Of a stretch of 64,000 bases of DNA, positions 1-13,012 are shown piece by piece. The stretch is from NCBI GenBank assembly GCA_013399115.1, contig VXAA01000971.1, positions 712,175 to 776,174 on the forward strand, given 5' to 3'. The DNA comes from Anseranas semipalmata. Taxonomy: Eukaryota > Chordata > Aves > Anseriformes > Anseranatidae. The position numbers and the translations under genes are program-made. Below the pieces are notes generated by a model. It had not been told where the DNA came from, ran no database searches, and saw nothing but the letters and a program-made list of their open reading frames with translations. Positions within the stretch are counted from its first letter, which is position 1, and each line of letters begins with the position of its first letter.

Positions 1-3000
1 CTGGAATCTTTATCTTCTATATTTAGCCTTCCAGGGAAAAGTATTTATACCATCTACATCACTTCTCTCCCAGTAGCTTGTTTTTCTGCACATAGTTATT
101 ATGTGTACAGACACACCTGGCTGCCTGGATATCCTACGTCTCCTACCGCTGTCACTTCTACCCCAAGGAGCCCCCGGCACTGCTGCCGTGCATGCCCAGA
201 GCTGTCCCGTGACAGCAAGGTGGCACCAGGAGGATGCCCGTCCCCTGTGCCTGTCCCCAAGTAGCCTCGCTCAAGTCAACCATGCACGGGGGGTAGCAGC
301 CCAGTGACTGGATCCGACCTGCCCATTGTGGGAGACACTCGTGGTTATTTTGTTGGCGGTGTGAGGGTCTTCGGGACTGGAGGCAGCAGAACTCACAGCC
401 CAGGTGTGTTCTCCTGTCTTGTCAAGGAGTCTTGGGCTGCCTCCAGTGGGAGACTCAGGATCAAGCTCCTCAGGCTGGGGGAACTGGAGGAGGGAACGGA
501 GCCCTCGTGGCCACCAGGGTTTGGTGGGAAGGCTGGGCCTTGCCCCCTCCTCCAGCACGAGTCCCTCGAGGGGGCTTCTGGCCCATGGGGAAGCTGGAAC
601 AGCAGAAAGGTAAGGGCAAGTCAGTGGCAAAACTCACATCGGTTTTTAAGAGAGTTAGCATTTCCCTCTCAGATTCCTATCAGAATGGCTGGGTGTAATA
701 TATAGTATAACAAGACTAATAAGATCTTCCTGGTAGGGCGCTATTTTGTCTCCTTCGCTTATCTAAGTCATTCTAACCCTTAACGACTGATCAAAACCTG
801 TGTGCAATAAAAGAGCTTGCATTGCTAAAAATACAGCGTTAGAAGACACTAAGAATAACAGAGCCAACGTGGTCCTTCCCACATCAGAATATGGGCCAGA
901 CCCACGCTGAGGCTGCGCGCAGCACGCGGGGCAGAGCTGAAATGGCCGGCTGCCTATCGGAGGACAGGCTGCCCCATGCAATGTGCCGTAAAGCCACTCC
1001 GCTTATGAGGCCAGAAATCTCGAGCTGGTGACCACAGCTTCTGCCAAGGAGCATCAGGGCAGCCTTTTGTGGTAACACCCCTTCATTAGCAGCAGTGGGT
1101 AGGAAACAACACGTCGATTTATCTCCAAAATTAACAAAAAGCCCCATGGACCTCTGCTTCTTATGCAACCCACAAGAACTGGACTCAGAGTCTCACAAGT
1201 TTGGGAGTTAAATTACTTGATGTCAGGAACAGAAACTCCTACGCACTACCCTCACTGATGCCCACAGCACAGCAATGAGACTGCTATTCCAACACTTTCT
1301 GTTAAATAAAATCAAACCCCGCTTTGGTTAATGCACTGGATATTTAAAACTTATTATTCTTGATCTGCATTTGTGTGTTACAAGAGAAGTAGCCAACTCC
1401 AGATGACAGGACAGATGGAGTTTTACGGTGCGTAAAAAAATGGGTTCTTGATAATAAGTCATATGTTACACTTGCACGTTCTTCTACACAATTAAGATAT
1501 TTCCTTTAACAATTAGCAAAAAATGGAAGAGAATTGGCACCGTGCTGTTTTGACTGAGCTGTAATAAAACTGCAGAGCTGAGGCGGAGGAACTTTCATAT
1601 TCTTCCCACAGGACTCTACCCAGAAAAAAAGGTTTCAGGAAGCTCTGTGAGCTCATTGAGATATGCTACAGCAGCAAATGCTCCTCTTTCTGGGTCGGAA
1701 ATAACTCTTTTGATAAGGAAAACCGCCCTGGTTCTCTGGTGCTCGTGGCTGCTCTCTCTGAACAACGGGCTGCCAGAGTCAGAGAAACCTCTCCAAGGAG
1801 GTGCCATGGGAAAAGAGAGCAAAAGCGTTTGATGACATGCATTCCCTCCCTCTCCACCACATTTAGCAGCCAGCATTGGATGTGACCTTCACCTCACAGC
1901 CTCCTAGTGGCCCCCAAATCTGTAAATGGTGCTGGATAGGACAGAAGAGATAATCAGTCCTCAGGAGGCAGGAATCACCTGCATCAGCACCTGGGCTGCA
2001 AGGCAGCACTGCCTGCAGCCTCAGGTCTAGATAACAGCTACAACTGCTTACCAAGATTGCCTAAAGGACTCTGGAAAACACACTGAAGGTCGGTTTGCAA
2101 CCTTGTCCAATGTAGGTCTGGCATGCATCATGCTATGCCACAAGCCAAACCACGCTCGTTATGTAAACCTGCACCTTGTCTTCTCAAGGAAGTTGTTTGT
2201 TCCTCTATGATTACCAGGACCTGGAGATTCCACCCCTGCTTGCAAAAAGAAGGAAAGAAAAAAGAAAAAGATAAATGCAGACAGAAAGGTTTACTAAAAT
2301 GGTTTTTGTCTCCTTATTAACTCCAGTGATCATCCAGAAAGGAAAGTTGTTAGCTGCCTACTTTTGGGTGGAAGGTTTTTACTTAATCCCTGTAATATCC
2401 AGAGCGCAATACTGAGGCCAGTGGATGCAGCATTATTAGCTGAAGGAGTAGCTGGGTCAGATCCCGGACCTGAAATCACGTCACTAGAAGCCTAACACCC
2501 TCACTGAGAAGAAGGAGTGCAGCAGCAGCAAGCAAGTACTTTGGTGAAGTGCTACACAATCTGCTCCTTGCCCCTGCCTGCCACCACAGAATTAGCAGGA
2601 ATGTTACCTGCTGTCAGGTCACATTAACATGCAGCACGGCAAGAGAAATGCACCTTTCCTCCATCCCTTCCTCCCTGAGACTGTGCTGAAACTGTCCTTT
2701 GCTCACTGCCAGCCTCTTCCTCCTGAGCATTTGCAGGAGCAGCTGTGGCAGCCCCAGGCCGGCCCAGTGGAGCCTTTGCCGTGTGTGCTGGCACAACCTT
2801 TGGTCCCTGAGCAGCGCTCACTGCCTCTATAAATCCCGGCGGGAGAAGTCTATAGTCCAGCACGAGTGTTTCTGATTGCCCAGAGATAAATCTTCTCTCT
2901 CTCTTGGCAAAATGCACTCAGCCTCACGATGGCCACGGGAGCAGAAAACTTTTCCTGGACACCGTTCCCGTACCACGGCTCAGAGCTCAGCCGAGCGCTG

Positions 3001-5130
3001 CGCTCATCACCCCGCTGATGGGCTGCGAGCAGGCAGGCAGGGGAAGTCAAGGGCTCTCGGCTTCCCGGAGGAGACCCTCACCAGCATGAAGGTCTGAGCC
3101 CTCTGCTCTTTCCAATAAGCCCACAGCTAAGCGACACTGGAGCATTATGATTTTCTTACTGTTTCCGCTGATATTTAGGGTTTAATCGTTCTCTGTGATT
3201 ACAGGAGGTTTGGTCATTTCCTCCCTATTATTCTTGCATAAAGTAACAGATACCGAGTGTCGTCGGGCTCATCCCAGTATCGGTGAGTGGGGAATGATCC
3301 CCACAAATGCATCCACCAGTCTGAGTTGTAAAGGAGCCAGTAAACTATGAAATAGACTTCTGGGGAGGAAAGCCAGGGAGATGCAGGGAGAAACGGAGCT
3401 CGCAGGGTCCCTTTCCTGAGACCCCTTGTGCAATGGCTCCGTCCTGCACCAGCCTTCTCTTTTGGCACGAACCTTGTAGCACAACTTAACCCTAAGGATA
3501 ACGCTGATAAATGGTGCTCAAGGCAAGGAATGAGGCAGCTCCTGCAATGTACTCTTCTATGGGGCTGAATACTGAATTTGAGGTAACCAGCTGCTTGGTC
3601 TCACACAATCTCAACAGATTGCAGTGGGAAAGTATGGAATGTTTTGGAAAAAAAATCTCTATTTTTTCTACAATTTTCTCCTTAGATTTTGCTGAAAGAA
3701 TCCTCTCTCTGGGGTCTCATTTTAAAAATACATTTTTTTTTCCTCACAAACATGTATTTTAATTGTGGTAATTTTAAGTAAGGGCAGAGACCCATTTCGG
3801 CTGCTATGGGTTATCAGGGGTAGGTTATTTGCGCTTTCCACCTTATCAAGCAGTTTTATGAGTAATTCTATTGAATGTGTGTCTTCCTGTAACCTTGACT
3901 GACTGCCTTATCTAACTGAATCATACCCAGACTTCCTGTAATCTCTGGATATGTCTATTTTGGTACTAAAATGCAAGTGACTATATTTACTTGTAGAAAT
4001 TGTAGGGCATGAACACTGTTAGGTGTTAGAAGTTAAGTCACAGGGAGAACCTGTTGTATTTTTCTTATCATTATGCAGCTTTTTAAACAGTTCCAAATAT
4101 CCTGTCCAGCTGTAAGCATTTTTAGTTTACTTTTGCAGTATCATTATGAGATTGTCATTTATTTTCATCTATTTCATTCAACACCTGAGGAAGAATGAGA
4201 ACTAAAGACGGATCCCAAGCTTAATGAATCCTCCCACAGGGAGCATTTGAAATCTCCACATTATTGCTTGTTCACATGTAAAAATGACAGAGGATCATGC
4301 TGATGGTAAACTGAACCTCAGAAGAAAGCATAAGCAGACACAAAATAGACCACTATGGAAAGACCTACCATAGGGAAACTCTCTCTTTAATTCCGGGACA
4401 TGGGTGTTTATCTTATATGCTAAACTTTGAGGGGGTCTGTTCCTCGTATAGTTCCTCACATCCCATTTCACTGCAGACATTCTCATTGTCTATATGTGCT
4501 TTAAATCCCCATTGAAAAATGCATGTTTATATTTTCTGCTCTTTTTACACCGTGCTAGGTTCCCAATGCCTGCGGCAGTCTGCGCTACTGGGCTCCTCAA
4601 GTTCATTATGAATTGCGTGACCAGGATGCCTCCACTTTTACAGGGGGGCTCTGCCCACATACCTCTGCCCCTACAGACCTGTCTCCCTGGCAGCACCTCT
4701 GCAAGTTTATGGCAAAGTCACAGTTCAGCTGAACTTTATCAGCGTCCTGTGGCTTGCAAACAAGTTCTTAGGTAGTCATAAACCAACAAGTAGATAACCC
4801 TGCTAGGGAGAGTAAATGAAATCTAAAATATAATTTGATCCGAAGTCCTTTTTCCAGAAATGAGCCACAGGTTTTGAAACAGCAAAAAAGCAATTCCTGA
4901 AGTTGTCTTATACCGGAGGTGTTTCCAGCTTTCAGCAAGCTCTGAGGCAAAATGGATTGCCCTTATATCAGAGCTGTCCCTCCCAGATAGTTGCCAGGGA
5001 TGTCTGCCCCACCATATCTGACCTCAGCTGTCCTTTGACCATGCCTTGAAGGCAAACCTATTCTGGCAGACCCCAGAGAGCACATCAGCCGATCTCCTGA
5101 TATCCTCTCAAAGAACCACTTTTCCCAGAA
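1..5130. other. unique sequence, no gene recognised
   Basis: No coding exon, RNA gene or young repeat could be supported here. Open frames are at most about 130 codons, occur on both strands over the same GC-richer patches (about 270-700, 880-1170, 2620-3100) and show no domain or motif I recognise. Short CpG-bearing patches lie near 900-960 and 2980-3070, too short to call islands. The rest is mixed-composition DNA with short T-runs (for example 3731-3740). Probably intergenic or intronic. Confidence 0.6.
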
Positions 5131-5540
5131 ACCATGACTTTAAAGGAGCCCAGCAATCTCTGTTCTGGTGGGAACATGGCGGCCGATTTCCTCCAGTTGC
5201 ACTGTTGCTGTTATATATGTCCTCCTGAAAAATTTAAAAAGTTTCTGGAGAATTTTCCTAGCTCCTATTGGCTAATTGCTGGAGAAGTGAGGTTTGGTTG
5301 TCTTGGTGGTTGGAGCCTCAAAAGGCAGTGATCTAATGAGAACAGCTTGGCATCACAGGAACCATGCTTCTCCCACTTAGTGGGCAGAGTGGTGAGAAAT
5401 GAGTGACCTGCATCCAATGGATCTTTTGGGTTATTTCATATTGAATGAGTAGGTCCTTTAACTAGACACTTGCTGGTTGGGAAATCAGTTATTTGGGAAA
5501 GGGTATAAAACATCGTGTTTAATGAATCACATCTCTTAGT
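5131..5540 (+). promoter_or_regulatory. weak CCAAT/TATA-like stretch
   Basis: Seen directly: a sequence matching the YY1-type motif AACATGGCGGC at 5173-5183, an inverted CCAAT (ATTGG) near 5267, a CCAAT at 5414-5418 and a TATAAAA at 5504-5510. The CCAAT-to-TATA spacing of about 90 bases suits a TATA promoter initiating near 5535 on the plus strand. Each motif is short and common by chance, no convincing downstream exon follows, and the patch is not CpG-rich, so this is only a possibility. Confidence 0.12.
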
Positions 5541-8500
5541 TTATAGCCTCTGCCTGCAGCCAACCAGTTTGGCACTGTAGTAAATGTCCCACCCTGTAAA
5601 TAAAGCTGTAGTGGATGAAAAAGGAATAAAGATACATGAGCTTTGCTGTAGTACTGAGGGGAATATCAACAGGGCAGTAAAGAGCCAAGATATTAATTTA
5701 TCTTGTACTTCCTTGACGCTAATATGCACACACGTATACACACTGGAAAAATCATCTCTGTGACCTCTGCTTGACAACGATAATATGGTAGTAATTGACT
5801 TTTCACTATTGTATAGCCACGAGAACGAAAATGGACATACTTTGAGAAGCAAGGTTATAATCAGTTATAGCTCCATCAGAAATTCTTCCAGGTATTTTCT
5901 ACCTTAATTCAGCTCTGGAGCCTAATTCTCTTTGTAATTAGCAATTACAGTGCATATTGAAAAAGCACATAGAGGAGGCAAATTGATGTGAAATTAATGT
6001 GTATCATTCACACCAAGTTCCTTGAAACCTACTATTTCTGTTTTCCTTTTTTGTAAAATGGACGAACAAGTCTACTTTAGAGAAAATTACTCCTTGGCAA
6101 CAGTGACCCAAGAGGTCTGCAAGTCTGCATAGCAAGCAGTCTCAACAGCTTGATTATTTGTTATAAGAACAGGTCTGAAACATTTAATCCATAGACCGTG
6201 TTATGATTTCAGCTGAGAAATTTCGTCTTCAATATTCCTGAGGACTGAACTAAAGTGAGAGGCGGGCAACTGCAAATCACTCATTAGTATCCACACTGTG
6301 GTTTAATCCTTGTTAGAGGAGAATAGCAAATGTAGAAGAGTTCATTTTTTCCCCTCGCATGGGAAATGTGATTCAAGAGTGTACTTTTCAGTCTGCTCAG
6401 AAGCATGCAAAAATAATGTTCATTAATGTTACGGAAGATACAGATGCTGCATGAGAAAAGGATATAGCGATGATCATTGATTCTGGCAGAAGACTTCAGG
6501 AGCTCTCTTTGAAGTCTGACAACAGGAATCTGTGCCCAGATTTATGCCAGGCTTTAATCTGTGACAATTAAATTAGGGGATAATGAAGGAAGATGGTGCT
6601 ATCTTTACTCTTGGTTGAATTAATGATTTTTAAGTTGTGAGAAATGCTTACCTCTCTGGCTGGCAGTTACAGAACTTCTGTTCCCTCAAACCATGATTGT
6701 AAACTCGGATTTAAAGCCCTGAAACTGCTTATAATTCTTCTTTCCTGTGGCTCCACTGTTATTTCTAGGGACCAACAAGAGCATACTGTGTTAATGCTAC
6801 TGGGACATGTATTGACGTAGCTAATACAAGGATGCACGGAAGGGATGCAAACGCCTGTTATCCCTGAACAGGGACCTTGCTGGCCAGGCGGTGCAGGCAG
6901 ACACAGAGGGAGATACTTTTTGTGGCAGGGAGGGTGCTGGTGGTGTGATTTTGCAATTTCACCTCTCTCCATCCACCCCTGTGCTGCCTTGCTGCTCCTT
7001 CCTCTGCCACATCGCCGCACGCTGAGCCTTGCTCCCACCCGCAGCTACCCATGGGCAGTGCCCACACATCTACTGCACGCCTGCATTGCTCCCACGGCTG
7101 GACCAGGCTCATGTGACCTGTTACAAAACCATGTTATTGTCTGGCTTAAAAACGACATAGTTTACAAATGCCCCAGAGCGGCTCAAATTTTTTTCTTCTG
7201 GAGAACTCTTCAAATAAGATTTACAATGCTCATATCTAAAAATCATGCAGTTTAATAAAAAGAAATGACTGTTTTCTTCAGCTACAGCTGAATAACATAT
7301 TGCCAGAGGTACAAAAATAATAGTAATTTGGAGATTATTAATATTTGTCCTCAATTTTTTACTTAGAACATTTTGTCATGTCCCAAGGCCTTTCCTATGG
7401 CCCTCAGGTGATATTTATTATTACAGCCAGTGTTTAGAATGTATGATATGACAGTTAATATTTATACCCATGGTACAGTAAAGAATATACTGTACTGTTC
7501 CTTGATTGACCAAGCAATCTCTATCTAAAATGGACCATGATCCTTGAAATTCCTGACGAGGAGGTGGATTTGCCAGCAGTCAGGTATTTTGTTTCCTAAA
7601 AGTCTGTTTTACTTCAGCTACTAGGAAAAATGAGCTTATTTTTTATAAATTCTTCTAACTATGGAAGAAACCCAAGGCGTTTCTCCCTGAATATAGAATG
7701 ACAAGATACATAAACACGGAAAAGAGAGAGTTGCGTTACCTCAAGATGAATTGCTACCAGGGGAGGAAGACACAGAGCACTGTGGCTTTTTAAGCTCCAA
7801 ATTTGGAAATGCACTAAACCTTATTAAGCTTCCAACATATTTTGTACGTTTCACTCCAGCCGTGCCCTGTCTAGGCAGGATACATCTGCTGTAACTCAGA
7901 CATCTGAAAGTCAAACATCTAAGTTTGACTTAGTCACCCAAGCTCCCTTTATCGTCAAAGGAAGAGGCCGGCACCTGCAGAGGGACGTTCATCTCATCCT
8001 CATGCCAGTACCTAATGCAAGGTCAGAGCAGCTGCCCTGGGGGAGTGCCCGGCTCTCGCCACTGACTATAAAGAAAGCCCCCAGTGACCAGCTCAGTCTT
8101 AGATCTCTCCGACACCCCCAGTTAAGTGTGACGACTCCATGCTTAAACAGAAATATCTGCGTAATGCTGCTGATGGGAGAATACTCGTGTCCACTTACAG
8201 AGTAGAAGGTTTCAGGCTGGTTCCTGTAAAAAAGATGAGATGTGTGACATGCACCAGATGTATAAGAGTGACTTCTCTTGCCAAATCTAATGTATGGTAT
8301 TTGCTTGGGTCTCTGTGAGGCTTCAAAGACACTAATGGATGCCAAACTTCTTGAGGTCTGATTAGTTTCAGCAATGCAAAGCCTTTACGGGGATGCTGCA
8401 GATTTGCTCTGAGAATAATGCAAAGCAAAAGTGCTCTGCTCTCTGTGTTACTTAGTTAAGGCTATCTGGCAAGGTAGACTGCCTGCCTTTTTATTTGCAA

Positions 8501-11290
8501 TCCAGTTCCAACAAGAAACCAAGACAAAAAGGAGGCAGAGAGTTAGCCTGAATAAGCAGTTGTCATGGTGTAGGCAGGCATTTCAAGTACACACATTGGA
8601 GTCACATAACAGTTTTGAATTTGTTGGGATTCACATTGCAGCTGAAGTTGTATGTGGTATGTCACGGTTCTTCTGCTGTGGTTTGCCTTGTGTCCTAACA
8701 GAAAATGAGAACTACTATCTTTGGTAACATGAAAGATAAATGTTCGCAACTTTCTTCCACCTAATTTCATAGAACTATTCAATTATTTAATAAGTTATTC
8801 TATTTTCAAACCTACTGTATTTTTCTGTTTTGGATTCACCTACCAGCCTTTGCATTTGTGCCTGTCTCTTGGCTGTCTGATAGCACGAGACAGCTACCCG
8901 AATCCCACCTCAAGAAAAGCCTTTGCTGCTCTCTTCTACATGGAGAGACTTTGTATATCCTTGTCATCCTTCCCCAGCCCTGGCAGAGCCTAGTGAGAGA
9001 ATCAAACTATGCATTGCTCAAAAGTCATCCCAGGATAACACAGAGAAACTTGTCAGCATCCCAACAAGATGAACTACTGTTCGTGTCTGGTCTCAGTCAG
9101 GAGCCTGTAGAGAGCTGCATGCAGCTATTCTGTTGAGGTGCTTGTGTCGTGTGCTCCTACTACAGCATGCTACAGGATATAATGGCTAGAGAAATGCCAA
9201 GCAGCCACCCAGTGAAGGGGACTCTGCTGACCCAGCGCTGTTCACTATCCAGTTGAATGCAGGGGAGGATTCTCAGCTAACAGAGAGGCATTTCCATGTC
9301 TAAGAAAGGAAAATCTGTCATTTTACTTACGAGGGTGGCCAGAAGGCATCCTGCTAAAGGAAGGAATAGTGTGAGCTTCAGGATGAAAGATTAAACCTGT
9401 CTGGACCCCTGGAAGATCTCAAAGCAAAGTCTGAACACACAAGCTAATGTGACTGTGAACGAGAACTGACCTGATGGTGAAGGAGAGGTGATTTGAGGTG
9501 AGTGGCCAGCAGAGGCACTCGACAGTGACATGCACAGCACCTGGAGCCCGGCCAAACCTGCTGGGTCTGCTGGCTGAGGGATGTCCTCCCAGTACTGCTG
9601 CATGCCTTCCTCTTCCATTTCCTTGGCTACCTCTTCTATATACACCCGTAACTGTGCTGCCTGTTTGGGACGTTATGAATAAATGACTGTATTTTCCTTT
9701 TAGCTTAACCTGGGTTGAGTTAAGTGTGATTTCAGGTAACTGGATAACAACAAGTCATTCTTTCCCCAAGGATGTGGCGAATCTGTGAATGAGGACCTGG
9801 TTTGGATGACAGGTCACTCCTGATATCTTTTTCTCTACCATCTCAAATGATGAGTGTCCGTGGGGGGTATCGGTTCAAACTGCGGCGGTGAACCATGTTG
9901 TAATCAGTATGATGTCCCAGGGTGGAATTTCAGTCTTCCTCTTTGACTTTTTTATAAACTTAGGAAATTAAAAACATACACCTACTTACGCTGTAGAGAA
10001 AGGATATTAGTAAGGTTTAGCATCAAACAATCAAAAGTTAGAATTAGAATTATGGTCCCCTGTGCAAACTTAATTTGGACTCTTTGTAAGTATGAACAGC
10101 AGTAGTGTTTGTAATTATGTGATCAGCCACTGTTTTCTCTGGGACCTGCTTCATTCGGCACACGTTCAGCCCACTCCAAGGACGATCAGTGGTGTACAGG
10201 ACATGACTTCCCCCTCATTTTGTATATGTGAGGAAATTGTCATGAGTGAGACAGCCATGTCCTGCCCGGGACAGGGATTCTCTCCCTGCCTCCTTGGAGA
10301 GCCTGCTGAAGGCTGCAGAAATCAAACAAGTCCCCTCTGGGTGGTCACCGAGTCCTTGACTTGAGACCCTGAGGTCTTACCTACGGGAACGCTGAGCACT
10401 AACGGCATCAGATGGCACCAAGGTCATGGGGCTGTGCTAAAGAAACTGAGCCCCCCCTCAAATTAGGCTGCCACTGTAGCCTCCCTGTGCGTTTGTTGGT
10501 ATGTCTGTGATCACTTCACAAGGACACTGTGAATATTAACTTGTTTGTACATCACAAGCATATTTGTATACCAAACTTCAAAATGGAGTTTGAAAAATTT
10601 TCACTAAATCAGAAAAGGAACTACCCACCAAACAAGAAGACTGTAAGGGTTCAGAACAGCTTCTCATTAACCGAGCAAATGCCATCTGCTCAGCTATCTT
10701 GTGATCTGTGGGGGAAAAACAGAAAAGGTATGCAAACATTTATAACACAATATCATACTTGGTATAGCCCAATGACTTTTTAGTGTACAACTTTGTCATA
10801 GCACTTTTAAGGGAGACATATTGACATTGACCAGGCATTATCTAAATTTGGACTGCTTGATTTTACAAAGCCAGTAATGGTCTTATTACATAACTTATAA
10901 GTTGTATAAAAAGTGCATTTATGTGCATGTTACCTACATCTGTCTACAATGTATGTACAGCATGCATGGATATGTACCTCACACACACACACATACATGT
11001 ACATATAATTTTGGATGCCAAATTCTATGTCAAGAAAGGCTCAGTCCCTCTCCCAGAACTTTGTAGCTTGTGTAAGACTTAGTCAGCTCTGTACATACAC
11101 ATAACACTGACCAAAGACAAGATCATTTCAAATCTCTCTTGTCTCAAGATGTACATGGCATATTTTATTGTTTTGTTACTGTTAGAAGTATACCATGAAG
11201 AAGCCTTTCAGGACATTTTCATACCACCTAATAATTCATGCAAAACACATCTCCACATTATTGTTGATTCTGCAACAGTTAACTACAGAC
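5541..11290. other. unique AT-leaning sequence, no gene recognised
   Basis: No exon, RNA gene or clear repeat was supported. Frames on both strands stay below about 140 codons and none carries a recognisable domain. A short (AC)6 run sits at 10981-10992. Around 6020-6090 a faint resemblance to an inverted MIR SINE (a TGTAAAATGG core) was noted but is too weak to call. Confidence 0.55.
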
Positions 11291-11293
11291 TCA

Positions 11294-11350
11294 AGACCAG
11301 ATCTTCAGTGGATGTAAATCAGCACAGTTACCACTGAGGTCAACTGAGCA
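11294..11350. repeat. palindromic interspersed repeat, one arm
   Basis: The stretch begins GACCAGATCTTCAGTGG, continues through GATGTAAATCAGC and ends in a degenerate centre (CACTGAGGTCAACTGAG). This matches, from memory, one arm and the centre of an old palindromic, MITE-like repeat of sauropsid genomes, whose arms contain GGCCAGAT and GTGTAAAT motifs and whose centre resembles TTGACTTCAATGG. The second arm is missing: a CR1 fragment follows within about 20 bases. The family name was not assigned. Confidence 0.45.
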
Positions 11351-11369
11351 GAAACAGCTGGTGGATACA

Positions 11370-11785
11370 TCATAGGAATAATAGGACAATTCACATTGGA
11401 AGAGACCTCAGAATGTCTCAGGTCCAACCTCCTGCTCAAAGCAAGGTCAGCCCTGTGTTCAGACCTGGTTGTCCAGGGCTTTGTCCAGTTGTGTTTTGAA
11501 AACCTCCAAATATGGAGATGGCACATCCTTTTGGAGCAACCAAGTCCACCGCCTGACTGTCCTCATGGCCAAAATCTTCTCCTTATAGTCAATCCGAACC
11601 TCTCTTTTTCTACTTACACCCACTGTCTCTCACCTTCCTGCTGTGCAACACTGTGAAAAGCCTGGCTCCATCTTCTTCATGGCCCCTCCTAGATGCTGGG
11701 GGCTGTTAGGTCCCCCTGAACGACTTCTCCTCCAAGCTGAGCGAGCCCAGTTCCCTTCTGCTCCTCATGCTCCATGTGTCAGTGC
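11370..11785 (-). mobile_element. CR1 LINE 3' fragment (old)
   Basis: Read on the plus strand, the element starts near its 3' end with a decayed terminal repeat, then TTGGAAGAGACCTC and GTCCAACCTCCTGCTC, the signature of CR1 3' regions in reverse complement. It continues into the extreme C-terminal ORF2 region (GCCTGGCTCCATCTTCTTC near 11660) and stops around 11785, so it is heavily 5'-truncated, as usual for CR1. Divergence is high and no usable frame remains. The coding strand is minus. The exact 5' breakpoint is uncertain by tens of bases. Confidence 0.8.
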
Positions 11786-12012
11786 ACAGGAACTGCATCT
11801 TCCCTCTGCTTCATCTCCTGAAGGTAAGCAAAATCAGCCTGTTCCTCCTCTGGGAGTGGGGGACATCCCACTCGCATCAGGGTGTTTTGAGAGATGGATC
11901 TTGCAGCATCCACTGATTGATTCTGTTTTCTACACTTGTGCTTATAATTCCGCACAGGCTTTAGAAGTTGTTTTTTTTTTTTNNNNNNNNNNNNNNNNNN
12001 NNNNNNNNNNNN
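11786..12012. other. flank and poly-T running into assembly gap
   Basis: Unique sequence runs from the CR1 fragment to a T tract (11971-11982) that ends directly in undetermined bases. Nothing coding is supported. Confidence 0.5.
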
Positions 12013-12015
12013 NNN
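11983..12015. other. assembly gap, 33 undetermined bases
   Basis: A run of 33 N bases follows 12 T residues. A homopolymer or polymerase-difficult tract probably caused the gap, and its true length is unknown. Any open frame drawn across it is an artefact. Confidence 0.99.
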
Positions 12016-13010
12016 ATGATAATGCTGTCTTTGTCTCCCCTTCGTCTGAGAGTGAGGGAGATAGGCTGGATTGTGTTATCTCTCACCCTCAGCTTGGTGC
12101 ACTGAGCTGCAGTGTCATTTTTCAAACAAAGCTGAAAGACTTGCTCTATCTGGCTGATTTTGATTTCTTACTTTACCCACTCCCATCTCCCTCCTCCCTG
12201 CAACAAGATGAAAACATCAATATCTGTTTTGGGCTCCCAAGGTATGACACAATGTCAATGGAATTTGTTTTTAATCTGGGTGACTAACAGTTATCTGACA
12301 ATTCAAGTAATATTTCTCCACGTCCATCCATCAGGCTCCAGCAAACTTAGAGGGGGAGAAAGTATCAGATTTAGCAACCAAACAAGCCCATTAACACCCT
12401 GGGACTGTAAGTCTAACTCCCCGTGATACAATTTTCCCCTAGCCTATCCTGCGCTGCCCTTTTCATTTTTTATACATGTAAAATTACAACTCTTACTCTA
12501 GAAAGTCGTCCTCTTCATTTCTGAGGCTGTTTCCTACAGCGAGTCAGGTCAGGCAAGCTATTATTAGGACCATGTTTATTTATAACGAGCAGTTTAGCAT
12601 CCAGCAACGAGCAGGGACAGGCTGCTTGTTCCTGGAGGACGATGGTAGGCTGGCAGTGCCATCGCGGGCTTGTGCTGGAGGCACAGGGCTCCTGGCCATG
12701 CCGTGCTGTGGGCAGCTCGCTGCCTTTATGAAGTGAGATGTGGAGAGCAAAACGAGGACAGGCTGGATCTGGGTGACGTGGGCAGAGCAGGGCTGACAGC
12801 CCTCACTTCCAGGTCGCCGGCAGCGCTCATGGGACTTAGACCAACATTCAAAAGCAGGGTCCTGCTGCCCTGTATCCCTCATTTTCACCCCCTGCTTGCT
12901 TCCCCTGACCTTTCTGGTTTATTGCTCCTTCTCTGCTGTGTTTAATCCAGCTTGCTGGGCTGCATTCTGCAGTTTTCTGCACATTTCAGCAGCACATCAG
13001 ATCAGCATAG
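12016..13010. other. unique sequence, no gene recognised
   Basis: Between the gap and the next CR1 copy I see no exon, RNA gene or repeat. Overlapping short frames on both strands at about 12580-12950 reflect a GC-richer patch rather than coding potential. Confidence 0.5.
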
Positions 13011-13012
13011 TT

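Noticed and set aside
5905..5960. Possible palindromic repeat arm (GGAGCCTAATTCTC)
   Set aside because: Match limited to about 14 bases, with no centre or return arm.
6020..6090. Possible inverted MIR (TGTAAAATGG core)
   Set aside because: Only about ten clear bases match; the flanking MIR blocks cannot be aligned by eye.
11643..12287. 214-codon plus-strand open frame
   Set aside because: It runs through antisense CR1 sequence and across the 33-base N gap, whose length is unknown, so it is an artefact.
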